NCBI RefSeq assembly: GCF_018687455.1
Contig: NZ_CP061291.1
Coordinates: forward strand, 1,054,001 to 1,118,000
Direction of reading: 5' to 3'
Length of the DNA stretch: 64,000 nt
DNA from: Polynucleobacter sp. TSB-Sco08W16
GTDB taxonomy: Bacteria; Pseudomonadota; Gammaproteobacteria; Burkholderiales; Burkholderiaceae
In this document: positions 33,954-43,353 of the stretch, one piece after another
How positions within the stretch are numbered: the stretch's first letter is position 1
Layout: each line of letters opens with the position of its first letter
Program-made: the position numbers and the translations under genes
The notes under the pieces: model-generated
What the model was told of the DNA's origin: nothing
What the model saw: the letters and a program-made list of their open reading frames with translations, nothing else
Databases searched by the model: none

Positions 33954-34475
33954 TTAGCTCTTTTTAGACTGAAGGGCTAAACGTCTCATGTGAGCATCTT
34001 GGATGAGTAGCTGCCTTTCTTGATTGGCTACCCCTATTGAGATCTTTTTAGCAATGAGGTCTGCATAGACGGCGTCAATTTTCTTGAAAAATTCGTTATA
34101 AAGGGATGTCATTTCAGGCGTTAACCCCTCTAGCGCAATAGGACGACATGCATTAGCTTCAGACAAATAATTCGCTAATGCCTTGGCCTGCTGATCTGTC
34201 AACTTATCAGTCGAACTAAAGAGTGCTTTTGCGTAGGGATTATTTCTAGTAACAGATATGATCTGACTATCAACCAATAAAGCATCTGCACTTTGGTTGC
34301 TTTTAATAATACAGTCGTTTAGTCGCTTTGCTACATCCGCAGAATGCACTGGGACTCCTTTTGAAATTAGCGCAGATCCATTGACAACTTGTACGGAGTT
34401 TAGGGGGGCATTATTTGCGGCACAACCACCCAAGAGGGTAATAAACAATAGGCTTAATTTAAATATATTTTTCAT
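33954..34475 (-). CDS. Hypothetical lipoprotein
   Basis: 173 residues with a lipoprotein signal (MKNIFKLSLLFITLLGGCAAN; lipidated cysteine 18). The rest is helical and soluble, with two further cysteines (RLNDCIIK and NACRPIAL) that could form a disulfide. No family is recognised. It follows the OmpA-like lipoprotein gene by 17 bases, suggesting outer-membrane partners. Confidence 0.75.
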   Translation of the reverse strand: MKNIFKLSLLFITLLGGCAANNAPLNSVQVVNGSALISKGVPVHSADVAKRLNDCIIKSNQSADALLVDSQIISVTRNNPYAKALFSSTDKLTDQQAKALANYLSEANACRPIALEGLTPEMTSLYNEFFKKIDAVYADLIAKKISIGVANQERQLLIQDAHMRRLALQSKKS

Positions 34476-34492
34476 AGTTTTAACCGATTCAT

Positions 34493-34984
34493 TTATTGAT
34501 AGACAAAATCAGCGCGGCGATTTTCTTTAAAAGCCGCTTCGGTTTGCGCTGAATTGACTGGCTTTTCTTTCCCAAAGCTGACTGCCTCAATTTGAAGCTC
34601 ACTCACCCCTTGGGCTAACAATGCCTTCTTAACAGCCTCTGAGCGTTTCTGACCTAAAGCCAAGTTGTACTCGGCCGTCCCGCGATCATCGGTATTGCCT
34701 TGAATAATCATCGATATTTTTTGCTTGGGCGAAGACTTTAAATATGAAGCGTGAGCAGAGATAGTAGAAACGTACTTCGGATCAACGGTATAGCTATCAA
34801 ACTCAAAATAAATTGAACGCTTGCCATACACGCTAGACTTAGGATCGCTAATCGGATCATAAGAGGAAGAGCTATTAGCGTTGACAGTGGCTACATTATT
34901 AGCATCATCTAATTTAACGCTACTGCATGCTGAAACAAATAGAATAAGAATTGCCAATGGCAATGCCTTTAGAAACTGATACAT
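34493..34984 (-). CDS. OmpA-domain peptidoglycan-associated lipoprotein (Pal-like)
   Basis: 163 residues. Lipobox FVSACSS (Cys20), then an OmpA_C domain: SIYFEFDSYTVDPKY, IIQGNTDDRGTAEYNLALGQKRSEAVKKAL and ENRRADFVY, the diaminopimelate-binding pattern. AGGGAG ribosome site. It is not in a tol-pal operon, so it is probably an extra Pal-like anchor; the main Pal would be elsewhere. Confidence 0.88.
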   Translation of the reverse strand: MYQFLKALPLAILILFVSACSSVKLDDANNVATVNANSSSSYDPISDPKSSVYGKRSIYFEFDSYTVDPKYVSTISAHASYLKSSPKQKISMIIQGNTDDRGTAEYNLALGQKRSEAVKKALLAQGVSELQIEAVSFGKEKPVNSAQTEAAFKENRRADFVYQ

Positions 34985-35073
34985 GGTATGACTCCCTATA
35001 TATGACTGCGATTGCAGCCAATAAGCAAAAAAGAGGACGCTATCAAGACGTCTCTTACCTAATAAAATTAGGC

Positions 35074-35430
35074 TTAAGCTTTGGGAGGTTTAAATGCTGA
35101 ATCCGGGAAGTTTTGAGTAAACAAAACTTGACTTGTTACTAGAAATTTAAACTCTGATATTGATGGTAAATGAACAGTAATACCAATATCGTTGATATTC
35201 GCAGTGACATGACTCATTAAAAATAGGGTATGAGACTGCTGCTCCCCATCTGCAGGCTCATTACTTTGATGACCTTGATCGGAGACATGACTAGCAAATG
35301 AACTGTGATGCATTTGGATGCGCTCAATAGCAGCATCAATAAAGATGCTGCCAGCCGCTACTTTAAAAGATATCAAGAAGAGGCAAATAAGAATCGTGAG
35401 GGATCTTTTGCGAGATTGCATAAACAACAT
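35074..35430 (-). CDS. Small secreted histidine-containing protein, unknown
   Basis: 118 residues. A signal segment RSLTILICLFLISFKVAAG is followed by a stretch with histidines (QMHHSSFASHVSDQGHQ) and a proline-rich end SAFKPPKA. This layout resembles the small CzcI/CopL-like periplasmic proteins that accompany metal-efflux genes, but no efflux gene is next to it and there is no cysteine pair. Start could also be ATG 35421. Confidence 0.5.
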   Translation of the reverse strand: MLFMQSRKRSLTILICLFLISFKVAAGSIFIDAAIERIQMHHSSFASHVSDQGHQSNEPADGEQQSHTLFLMSHVTANINDIGITVHLPSISEFKFLVTSQVLFTQNFPDSAFKPPKA

Positions 35431-35466
35431 TCTATACCCAAATATTAGGCTAAATGTAGGTATGCT

Positions 35467-36090
35467 TTAAGGCTGCTTTTGAGCCACCAAGCCCAATAAA
35501 GCAGACATTCCAGTATGTCTTGGGCCTTCGGATAATTCTTTCTCATAAGAGCAAAGCTCTAGGATCTGCAAGTCTTTCACTAGATCAGATATGAGCTCTT
35601 CTGTATAGAGATGCTCAATAAGAGATGGGCCACCCGTCTTGTATTCGATTTGCTTAGGTGTGTATCCCTGCAGAATAAAGATCCCACCGGGTTTAAGCGT
35701 CTCGTAAACTTTTTGAAAAATGCGTTCACGCATTGGTGCATCGGCAAACTGGATAAAGATAGCTGCGACTGCATCATAGGTATTCGCATGCCAAGCAAAG
35801 CTGTCTGTGTCTGAGAATGAATACTCAACTTTGACCTGATTCTCTCTGGCAAACTGATTTGCCTTGGATAAGGCAATATCAGACGCATCAAAACCAATGA
35901 CTTGCATTCCCTGCTTCGCTAACCAAACACCATTGCGCCCTTCGCCGTCGGCGATACAAAGAACTTTATTGTTTGGCTTGAGATATTGATGGGTTTTCTC
36001 AACCAAATATTCATTGGGCTCTTTTCCAAAAATGAACTCTTCTTTATTGAAGCGTTCATTCCAGAATTGAGTAGCGTCCGCGAAACCCAT
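35467..36090 (-). CDS. Class I SAM-dependent methyltransferase (TehB-like)
   Basis: 207 residues from the ATG at 36090 (AGGA nine bases upstream); an upstream TTG would overlap metZ. Opens FADATQFWNERFNKEEFIFG, with SAM motif VLCIADGEGRNGVWLA and IFIQFADAP, ILQGYTPKQIEYKTGGP. Similar to TehB-like methyltransferases that detoxify metalloids or act on small thiols; the substrate is unproved. Placed 22 bases after metZ. Confidence 0.82.
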   Translation of the reverse strand: MGFADATQFWNERFNKEEFIFGKEPNEYLVEKTHQYLKPNNKVLCIADGEGRNGVWLAKQGMQVIGFDASDIALSKANQFARENQVKVEYSFSDTDSFAWHANTYDAVAAIFIQFADAPMRERIFQKVYETLKPGGIFILQGYTPKQIEYKTGGPSLIEHLYTEELISDLVKDLQILELCSYEKELSEGPRHTGMSALLGLVAQKQP

Positions 36091-36112
36091 GGGCTTATCC
36101 TGGTGGACTTGA

Positions 36113-37321
36113 TTATTTTTTGAGTCCGCCAACCAGGTCGCTCTTCAAATCGATGATATTTTCAAGACCAACTGCAATACGCACTAGGCCGTCAGTGATT
36201 CCGGCAGCTTGGCGAGCTTCAGGTGTTACACGACAATGCGTTGTGGTTGCGGGATGGGTAATCGTTGTGCGCGTATCACCCAAGTTTGCGGTAATAGAAC
36301 AAAGTTTGGTTTGATTGATGAGTTTGAATGCAGCTCTCTTTCCACCCTTTAGGGTGAAAGACAGGATGGCACCCCCCGCCTTTTGCTGACGCATTGCCAA
36401 AGCGTGTTGTGGGTGTGATTTGAGGCCAGGATGATACACACGCTCCACGCCCGGCTGCTTCTCAAGCCATTGCGCCAAGGCAAGCGCATTAGCACTCTGC
36501 TGCTTCATGCGCAGCTCTAAAGTCTCTAGGCCTTTTAGAAATACCCAGGCATTAAATGCTGAGAGTGTTGGTCCTGCAGTGCGCACGTATGGGAACACTT
36601 TACCCATGACAAAATCATTGCTACCCACAATTGCACCGCCAACTACTCTGCCCTGACCATCCAAATACTTCGTTGCCGAATGAATGACTACATCAGCACC
36701 CAGTGCTAATGGCTTTTGTAAGGCTGGGGTGCAGAAGCAGTTATCCACAGCAAATAATGCACCTGCTTTTTTGGCAATCTTCGAAATTGCTTTGATATCT
36801 GCAATCTCGGTCAAGGGGTTGGATGGCGTTTCCAAATAAAAGAGTTTGGTGTTCGGCTGGACAGCAGCCTGCCATGACTTAGTATCAGCCAAATCCACAT
36901 AGGTCGTAGTTATTCCAAACCGACCCAAGATATTAGTAAACAATTGAATCGTTGCACCAAATACCGAGCGCGAGCAAACGACATGATCGCCCGCTTGTAA
37001 ATGGGCCATCGCCATTGTCATAATGGCTGACATTCCAGAGGCAGTAGCAATACAAGCTTCGCCACCCTCAAGTGCAGCCAAGCGATCTTGAAACATGCTG
37101 ACCGTTGGATTGGTAAAGCGTGAATAGATGAAACCTTGATCTGCATGGGCAAAGCCATCGGCAGCCAATTCAGCACTATCAAAGCAAAAGCTAGACGTGA
37201 GAAACATTGCCTCTGAATGTTCTTGATATTCAGCGGTACGACGAGTACCAGCGCGAACCGCTAAGGTCTCAAGCGCTAGTTTAGAGAAATCAGGCTTTTT
37301 ACGTGTGGTTTTACTCTTCAT
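36113..37321 (-). CDS. metZ: O-succinylhomoserine sulfhydrylase
   Basis: PLP enzyme making homocysteine from O-succinylhomoserine and sulfide. 402 residues. The PLP lysine is in SATKYLDGQGRVVGGA; also YSRFTNPTV and LETPSNPL. Typical of beta- and gammaproteobacterial MetZ next to purF. Sulfide assimilation through MetZ links to the sulfur chemistry elsewhere in the window. Confidence 0.93.
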   Translation of the reverse strand: MKSKTTRKKPDFSKLALETLAVRAGTRRTAEYQEHSEAMFLTSSFCFDSAELAADGFAHADQGFIYSRFTNPTVSMFQDRLAALEGGEACIATASGMSAIMTMAMAHLQAGDHVVCSRSVFGATIQLFTNILGRFGITTTYVDLADTKSWQAAVQPNTKLFYLETPSNPLTEIADIKAISKIAKKAGALFAVDNCFCTPALQKPLALGADVVIHSATKYLDGQGRVVGGAIVGSNDFVMGKVFPYVRTAGPTLSAFNAWVFLKGLETLELRMKQQSANALALAQWLEKQPGVERVYHPGLKSHPQHALAMRQQKAGGAILSFTLKGGKRAAFKLINQTKLCSITANLGDTRTTITHPATTTHCRVTPEARQAAGITDGLVRIAVGLENIIDLKSDLVGGLKK

Positions 37322-37347
37322 ACTGCTATTTTGACACCGAATTGTGG

Positions 37348-37369
37348 AATTGCCTCGAGTGAGGCAATT
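37348..37369. repeat. Hairpin between purF and metZ
   Basis: AATTGCCTC-N4-GAGGCAATT, perfect 9-bp arms, 12 bases past the purF stop. No T run follows on the minus strand, so it is not a standard intrinsic terminator. It may protect the 3' end or regulate metZ. Confidence 0.5.
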
Positions 37370-37381
37370 TCCTGTCGCTTT

Positions 37382-38920
37382 TTAGTCTTCAGTAGCCAAA
37401 TGCAGATGGAGCTGGGAACGGGCGAAATCACTGGAATCACGCTGACGATCAGCCTTGGCCGCAGAAGAATTGCGCTGCGCCTCTAAGGCATCCAAATAAG
37501 ATTCATTAATATCGCCAGTGATGTAATGGCCATCAAAACAAGAAGCTTCAAAGTTCTGAATATTAGGATTGATATCCCTCACTGCCTGCTTCATATCTTC
37601 GACACTTTGATAGATTAACTGATCTGCACCAATCATCTTATTAATCTCTTCATCGGTACGGCCATAAGCGACCAACTCACTGCGCGTTGGCATGTCGATG
37701 CCATATACATTCGGGAAGCGAACTGGTGGCGCGGCAGATGCAAAGATCACCTTCTTGGCACCAGACTCGCGTGCCATTTGTACGATCTCAAATGAGGTTG
37801 TACCGCGCACAATTGAGTCATCAATGATCAAAACTGTTTTGTCTTTAAATTCAACATGCATAGCATTGAGTTTCTGACGAACAGACTTCTTACGCATCGC
37901 TTGACCAGGCATGATAAAGGTGCGACCGATATAACGGTTCTTAAAAAAGCCTTCGCGATAATCGACGCCTAAGTTCTTGGCTACCTGCATCGCAGCAGGA
38001 CGGCTCGAATCCGGAATTGGCATGACTACATCAATCTCAGAAACGTCAGTCTCTTTGCGAATCTTTTCAGCTAAGTAATCACCCATCCGCATGCGTACGT
38101 TGTAAACAGTAACACCATCAATAGTGGAGTCTGGTCTAGCCATGTAGACGTATTCAAAGATGCAAGGCGTCAGAACAGCATTCGCTACGCACTGACGGGT
38201 GTAGAAGTTGCCATCTAAATCAATGTAGATCGCTTCGCCAGGATTCACGTCACGAACAAAGGTAAAGCCAAGACCCTCTAGGGCCACGGACTCAGATGCC
38301 ACCATCCACTCCGGACCTTGCGGTGTATCAATACGACCAATACACAGTGGACGAATACCAAACGGATCGCGGAAGGCTAATAAGCCGTATCCCGCAATCA
38401 AAGAAACTACTGCATAGGAGCCCTTAACACGACTAGCTACACCAGTAACTGCATTAAACATGGCAGCTTCATCTAAAGCGGCGCTGTTGGTCTCTTTTTG
38501 GAGTTCATCAGCCAATACGTTTAACAGTACCTCAGTATCCGAGCTGGTATTAATATGGCGACGGTCACGGTAAGCCATCTCTACGCGCAGACTTGGCGCA
38601 TTCGTGAGATTGCCGTTGTGTGCCAAGATAATTCCGTAAGGAGCGCTAACGTAAAACGGCTGCGCCTCTTCTTCGCTACTAGCGGAACCAGCTGTTGGGT
38701 AGCGCACTTGACCGATGCCAGCATTACCTACCAAGCTGCGCATATTACGAGTTCTAAAAACATCTCGTACCAAGCCATTCGCTTTATGCATCGTGAACGA
38801 ATTACCATTCATGGTGGCGATACCAGCCGCATCTTGACCGCGATGTTGCAAGAGCAACAAAGCATCGTAGAGAAGTTGATTTACTGGGGAGTGGGAAACA
38901 GTTCCGACGACGCCGCACAT
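37382..38920 (-). CDS. purF: Amidophosphoribosyltransferase
   Basis: First committed step of purine synthesis: PRPP plus glutamine to phosphoribosylamine. 512 residues. The N-terminal nucleophile Cys2 is in MCGVVGTVSHS, so the initiator methionine is removed. PRPP motif VLIIDDSIVRGTTS at about 365. It sits downstream of cvpA as in many proteobacteria (the E. coli cvpA-purF operon). Confidence 0.97.
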   Translation of the reverse strand: MCGVVGTVSHSPVNQLLYDALLLLQHRGQDAAGIATMNGNSFTMHKANGLVRDVFRTRNMRSLVGNAGIGQVRYPTAGSASSEEEAQPFYVSAPYGIILAHNGNLTNAPSLRVEMAYRDRRHINTSSDTEVLLNVLADELQKETNSAALDEAAMFNAVTGVASRVKGSYAVVSLIAGYGLLAFRDPFGIRPLCIGRIDTPQGPEWMVASESVALEGLGFTFVRDVNPGEAIYIDLDGNFYTRQCVANAVLTPCIFEYVYMARPDSTIDGVTVYNVRMRMGDYLAEKIRKETDVSEIDVVMPIPDSSRPAAMQVAKNLGVDYREGFFKNRYIGRTFIMPGQAMRKKSVRQKLNAMHVEFKDKTVLIIDDSIVRGTTSFEIVQMARESGAKKVIFASAAPPVRFPNVYGIDMPTRSELVAYGRTDEEINKMIGADQLIYQSVEDMKQAVRDINPNIQNFEASCFDGHYITGDINESYLDALEAQRNSSAAKADRQRDSSDFARSQLHLHLATED

Positions 38921-38924
38921 ATCT

Positions 38925-39491
38925 CTAGATTCCTATTGTTAATTTAGGAGTAATGGTAGGGGTAACTTTGGGCACTGCATCACTCAATTGCTTTGCCCAA
39001 TCAGCTGGTAACCAGCCTTTAATTAATCCAGTAGCCACATCAATGGCTGGTCTGGTGATGGCATTTTTCCACGCCATGCTTTGCGGGATAGGTGTTAAGG
39101 CAGCAAGAGTAGCAAGCACCACCACAATCAAACCACCGCGCAACAATCCAAATACCAAACCTAAAAATCGATCGGTCAAGCTCAAGCCCGCTGACAATAT
39201 GATCTTTTGCACGACTCCACCGAACAATCCACAGATGACTAGCGTTAATACAAATAGAATCAACCAACTTAAACCAAGACTCAATAACTCATCGAGATGG
39301 AAAGTTGAGAGCCACTCAGTTGAGAGATAGTTGCTGTAGTGATATGCAACCCAAGCGGCAACAAACCATGATGCTAGTGCGAGAACTTCCTTAAACAGGC
39401 CACGCGAGATACCCACCAATGCAGATACCAAGAGTACGACTAGGGTGAAGTAATCCACCGATGTTAACTTTAGGGTGGATAAGTATTCCAT
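38925..39491 (-). CDS. cvpA: CvpA family membrane protein
   Basis: 188 residues, four membrane segments; TSVDYFTLVVLLVSALVGISRGLFKEVLAL is CvpA-like. Needed for colicin V export in E. coli and for envelope stress in other species. Starts with TAATG overlap to the SPOR gene and ends 4 bases before purF. Confidence 0.9.
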   Translation of the reverse strand: MEYLSTLKLTSVDYFTLVVLLVSALVGISRGLFKEVLALASWFVAAWVAYHYSNYLSTEWLSTFHLDELLSLGLSWLILFVLTLVICGLFGGVVQKIILSAGLSLTDRFLGLVFGLLRGGLIVVVLATLAALTPIPQSMAWKNAITRPAIDVATGLIKGWLPADWAKQLSDAVPKVTPTITPKLTIGI

Positions 39492-40321
39492 TACTGCTTA
39501 CCAGTCTCGACAAGATTTGGGGTCAAGCCCATTGCTTTAATTTTCTTTTGTGCCGCTTCACCCGCATCCTTGTCTGTGAATGGGCCAGCACGGAGGAGAA
39601 AAAGCTTAGTTCCATCGGGACGTGTTTTATTTAAAACGTAACTTGGAATCTTTTGGCTTTTAAGCTTTGCCACTAATGCTTTTACGTTATCTTCTGAAGC
39701 GAATGCACCAATCTGAACTACGTATTTACCGGAACCATTTGAGCTAGTACTAGGCGCACTTGGTTTGCTCACATCATCTACTTTGGGTTTTGCAGCAGAA
39801 GCAGCAACTACTTCCTCGCCAGCAGCCAATCCCAAAGCAGGCGGTTTGCTGACTGCAGGTGCAGACTTAGCTTCTACTTTTGATTCTGGCTTGGGCTCAG
39901 GCTTTAGTTCGGCCTTAGTTTCTGCTTTAGCCTCTGGGGCAGGTGCAACTACCTTAGGAGCCTCAGCTGGAACATCCGCTTTAGGCTTTTCTTCCGCCTT
40001 TGCTTCTGGTTTTGTTTCGGCTCCCGGCATTGGTAGGCTCGTTACGATATTGACAGCAATATCGTTTGGCGCTGGCTTTGGCTTGCTATCCAAAATACGG
40101 GGCAATCCCACCACTGCAATGAGAACTAATACAGCAGCGCCAATTAAACGATGGCGTGCTCTTTGTTGTTCTGGATCTTCTGTGAGAGCGAGCTCTTCAG
40201 CCTCGACTGCGCGTTGGAAACTGCGAGGGGCTGGACGTTTGCTTGCGCGACGCCCTACTGAACCTAATTCAAGGTCATCAGTCTGTGTTTTTCGCTTAAA
40301 AAAGCTCGGTAAACGAATCAT
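39491..40321 (-). CDS. SPOR-domain inner-membrane protein (DedD-like)
   Basis: 276 residues: basic cytoplasmic N-terminus, one membrane segment at about 60-76 (LIGAAVLVLIAVVGLPRIL), a long Ala/Pro/Lys/Glu-rich linker (about 95-195), and a C-terminal SPOR domain (KYVVQIGAFASEDNVKALVAKL to the end) that binds denuded septal glycan. Repeated KPEPKPESKVEAK-like units in the linker are low complexity. Place between folC and cvpA is as for E. coli dedD. Confidence 0.9.
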   Translation of the reverse strand: MIRLPSFFKRKTQTDDLELGSVGRRASKRPAPRSFQRAVEAEELALTEDPEQQRARHRLIGAAVLVLIAVVGLPRILDSKPKPAPNDIAVNIVTSLPMPGAETKPEAKAEEKPKADVPAEAPKVVAPAPEAKAETKAELKPEPKPESKVEAKSAPAVSKPPALGLAAGEEVVAASAAKPKVDDVSKPSAPSTSSNGSGKYVVQIGAFASEDNVKALVAKLKSQKIPSYVLNKTRPDGTKLFLLRAGPFTDKDAGEAAQKKIKAMGLTPNLVETGKQ

Positions 40322-40324
40322 GGA

Positions 40325-41647
40325 TCAATGCGCCTGGTTGTTTCGATAAGCCATTACGCCGGCAACGGTATAGAAGGATCCGAAGATGACAATTCTATCA
40401 CCCTCACCGGCCGCAGATAGCGCTTTTTGATACGCTGAGGCAGGATTTTCAAAGATTTCTATGCCACCGTCAGCGCCATTCTTGGGCTTAACCCCCAAGG
40501 CTTCAAGCTTCTCAGCCAAAGCCTTTCCTGAGGCTGCTCTTGGGGTTGGTAAATCGGTGCAAAACCAGAAATCCACGATATTGATGAGGGGCTTAATCAC
40601 CCCCTCAATATCCTTATCGGCCATAGCCCCAAAAATGGCATACGTGTAGGGGTGGTAACCCATTTTGTCTAGACCTTGGCCAAGGGTAGCTGCTGCGTGG
40701 GGATTATGGGCAACATCCAACACCACTGTAGGCTGGCCTGGAAGCACCTGAAAGCGCCCCGGCAATTCCACTAGGGCAAAGCCATTACGAATATCTTGCG
40801 CACTTACTGGGAGGCGCTGGTGTAAAGCCATTAGGGCAGCAATAACTGCTGATGCATTCAGAATCTGATTGGCGCCACGCAATGCGGGGTAGCCGAGTCC
40901 GCTAAAGCGTTTTTTTCGCCCTGCCCAACCCCATTGTTGTTTATCACCCTGGAAGTTATAGTCCCGCCCTTGCAACCAGAGATCACATCCGAGCTTTTCT
41001 GCATAGTCAATAAGTGATTGCGGCGGCATGGGATCACCACAGACAGCAATATGGCCAGGGCGGAAGATACCGGCTTTTTCTAAGCCAATTGCTTCACGTG
41101 TACCTCCTAGAAAGTCGGCATGATCAATATCGATACTAGTCACAATCGCGCAGTCTGCATCGACGATATTGACGGCGTCTAATCGCCCACCCATTCCAAC
41201 CTCAAGCACTACTGCATCTAAATTCGATGTTGCAAACAAATGCATGATTGCTAAAGTAGTGAACTCAAAATACGTTAACGTGGGGGCATCAACCAGACTC
41301 ACACGGGCTTTTTCTACTGCAGCAAAGTGCTCTAGCAAAGCAGCATCTTTCACCTCTTCACCATTCACACGAGCGCGCTCATTAAAGCTCAGTAAGTGTG
41401 GCGATGTATGACAACCTACCCGATAGCCAGACGAAAGCAAGATGCTTTCTAAGAAGGCACAGGTTGAGCCTTTGCCATTAGTTCCAGCAACGGTGATAAC
41501 AGGACAGTCGAAGTGAAGATCTAGCGCTGCTTTGACACGATTGATACGCTCAAGCCCCATATCGATGCCCACAGGGTGGGCTGTTTCGAGGTGACTAAGC
41601 CAGGCCTCGAGGCTAGTAAACAGAATTGGGGCTTGGTGTGCAGTGCT
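40325..41647 (-). CDS. folC: Bifunctional dihydrofolate/folylpolyglutamate synthase
   Basis: Adds glutamate to dihydropteroate and to tetrahydrofolates. About 440 residues. P-loop TVAGTNGKGSTCAFLE near residue 55 and LGGTREAIGLEKAGIF near 180, plus VLDVAHNPHAA. The start is uncertain: the frame is open back into accD, and I chose the TTG at 41647, seven bases after the accD stop, which gives a normal N-terminus before LEAWLSHLETAHPVGIDMG. No clear ribosome site. Confidence 0.9.
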   Translation of the reverse strand, partial: STAHQAPILFTSLEAWLSHLETAHPVGIDMGLERINRVKAALDLHFDCPVITVAGTNGKGSTCAFLESILLSSGYRVGCHTSPHLLSFNERARVNGEEVKDAALLEHFAAVEKARVSLVDAPTLTYFEFTTLAIMHLFATSNLDAVVLEVGMGGRLDAVNIVDADCAIVTSIDIDHADFLGGTREAIGLEKAGIFRPGHIAVCGDPMPPQSLIDYAEKLGCDLWLQGRDYNFQGDKQQWGWAGRKKRFSGLGYPALRGANQILNASAVIAALMALHQRLPVSAQDIRNGFALVELPGRFQVLPGQPTVVLDVAHNPHAAATLGQGLDKMGYHPYTYAIFGAMADKDIEGVIKPLINIVDFWFCTDLPTPRAASGKALAEKLEALGVKPKNGADGGIEIFENPASAYQKALSAAGEGDRIVIFGSFYTVAGVMAYRNNQAH

Positions 41648-41654
41648 CAAGCGC

Positions 41655-42542
41655 TTAAACGGCTGAGCTACCCGCGATTGCAGGTTCAGGAAGTTTTTGC
41701 AGCAATGCAAGTAAACGCGCAATTTCAGCACGCATTTGGCGACGATCCACAATCATGTCGATACCACCCTTTTGCATCAAGAATTCTGAGCGCTGGAAAC
41801 CTTCTGGCAATTTTTCACGTACAGTTTGTTCGATCACGCGTGGACCAGCAAAACCGATCAAGGCTTTTGGTTCTGCCATCACGACATCACCCATAAAAGC
41901 AAAGCTGGCAGAAATACCGCCCATGGTGGGGTCGGTTAGAACACTGATATAAGGCAAGCCTTTTTTAGACAGCAAGGTCAACATAGAATTGGTCTTAGCC
42001 ATCTGGAATAAAGACAATAAGCTCTCTTGCATACGTGCGCCACCAGTAGCGGTGACGCAGATAAACGCGCATTTCTTGTTAATGGCTTCTTGAACTCCCC
42101 GAGCAAAACGCTCGCCCACCACTGAACCCATTGAGCCGCCCATGTACTGAAATTCAAAGCAGGCAGCAACTACGGGAATGGTTTCAATTTTTCCACCCAT
42201 CACAATCAAGGCTTCTGATTCACCTGAAGCATCATTCGCTTCTTTAATGCGATCTGGATATTTCTTGGAGTCTTTAAATTTCAGGGGATCGGTTGGATAA
42301 ATATCCGCACCGATTTCATAGCGACCTTTTGGATCCAACAAACTATCCAAACGTTGACGCGCACCGATACGCATGTGATGACTGCATTTTGGACAAACTG
42401 ATAAATTAGCTTCGATGTCAGTGCTGTAGAGAACAGTTTCACAACTTGGGCATTTAACCCACAAACCCTCCGGTACTGATTTGCGATTGGCAGGATCAGT
42501 ATGTTGAATTTGGGGTGGGAGTAATTTATCTATCCAGCTCAT
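41655..42542 (-). CDS. accD: Acetyl-CoA carboxylase carboxyltransferase subunit beta
   Basis: 295 residues. Zinc ribbon CPSC...CPKC at about 33-55, then the crotonase-like carboxyltransferase (GGSMGSVVGERFARGVQEA, TATGGARMQES). First committed step of fatty-acid synthesis. Start and trpA stop share TAATG. Confidence 0.97.
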   Translation of the reverse strand: MSWIDKLLPPQIQHTDPANRKSVPEGLWVKCPSCETVLYSTDIEANLSVCPKCSHHMRIGARQRLDSLLDPKGRYEIGADIYPTDPLKFKDSKKYPDRIKEANDASGESEALIVMGGKIETIPVVAACFEFQYMGGSMGSVVGERFARGVQEAINKKCAFICVTATGGARMQESLLSLFQMAKTNSMLTLLSKKGLPYISVLTDPTMGGISASFAFMGDVVMAEPKALIGFAGPRVIEQTVREKLPEGFQRSEFLMQKGGIDMIVDRRQMRAEIARLLALLQKLPEPAIAGSSAV

Positions 42543-43345
42543 TAGTTTTCACTATCCAATGCGTCGCGAATCTCACGAATGAAGGTTTCCAATGATTGTA
42601 CTGCCTGCCCTGGGGGTGCATCCTCCAAAAGACGAATGATTCGACTACCAATCACTACTGCATCAGCACTGGCAGATACCGCCTTGGCGCTGGCAGCATC
42701 ACTAATACCAAAGCCTACAGCAATCGGGATATCGGTCTCCTCGCGGATTTTAGGAATGATGCTTGCCACATCCTGCGTGTTGAGATGGGATGCCCCGGTG
42801 ACTCCTCGCATGGAGACGTAATAGATATAACCAGAAGCAATTTTGGCAGCCTCTTTAATGCGCTCATTTGATGAAGTTGGTGCCAATAAGAAAATAGGAT
42901 CAATTCCGGCAACCCGCATATGAGCAGCAAAATCAACGCACTCCTCTGGGGGGTAATCTACGATTAAAACTCCGTCTACACCTGCTGCCTTAGCTTCTGT
43001 TGCAAAGCGCTCTGCTCCCATTTGTTCAACTGGATTTGCATAACCCATGAGCACTACTGGAGTGCTTGTATCTTGTTTGCGAAACTCTTTAACCATCTCC
43101 AAACAAGAGTGCAATGTGACGCCATGAGTCAATGCACGCTCGGATGATCTCTGAATAACCGGGCCATCAGCCATCGGATCAGAGAATGGCACACCTAACT
43201 CAATCACACTTGATCCGCCACGAACTAAAGCGTGCATCAATTCAACAGTCTGCTTTGGATCAGGGTCACCCGCAGTAATAAAAGGAATTAATCCTTTTTT
43301 ACCTGTAGCTTTTAACTCTTTAAAGAGTGCAGTAATTTTTGACAT
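42542..43345 (-). CDS. trpA: Tryptophan synthase alpha subunit
   Basis: 267 residues. Catalytic Glu and Asp in SSVIELGVPFSDPMADGP; indole-glycerol-phosphate loop MRGVTGA. Releases indole to TrpB. It is 8 bases after trpB. Order trpF-trpB-trpA-accD-folC is usual in betaproteobacteria. Confidence 0.97.
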   Translation of the reverse strand: MSKITALFKELKATGKKGLIPFITAGDPDPKQTVELMHALVRGGSSVIELGVPFSDPMADGPVIQRSSERALTHGVTLHSCLEMVKEFRKQDTSTPVVLMGYANPVEQMGAERFATEAKAAGVDGVLIVDYPPEECVDFAAHMRVAGIDPIFLLAPTSSNERIKEAAKIASGYIYYVSMRGVTGASHLNTQDVASIIPKIREETDIPIAVGFGISDAASAKAVSASADAVVIGSRIIRLLEDAPPGQAVQSLETFIREIRDALDSEN

Positions 43346-43353
43346 ACGATTTC

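Noticed and set aside
39491..40321. Repeats in the SPOR protein linker as a tandem repeat of interest
   Set aside because: Ordinary KPE/AEAK-type low complexity that is usual in SPOR and TonB-like linkers.
39765..40349. 194-residue plus-strand frame opposite the SPOR protein
   Set aside because: It is the antisense shadow of the Ala/Glu/Lys-rich linker, a common artefact of low-complexity sequence.
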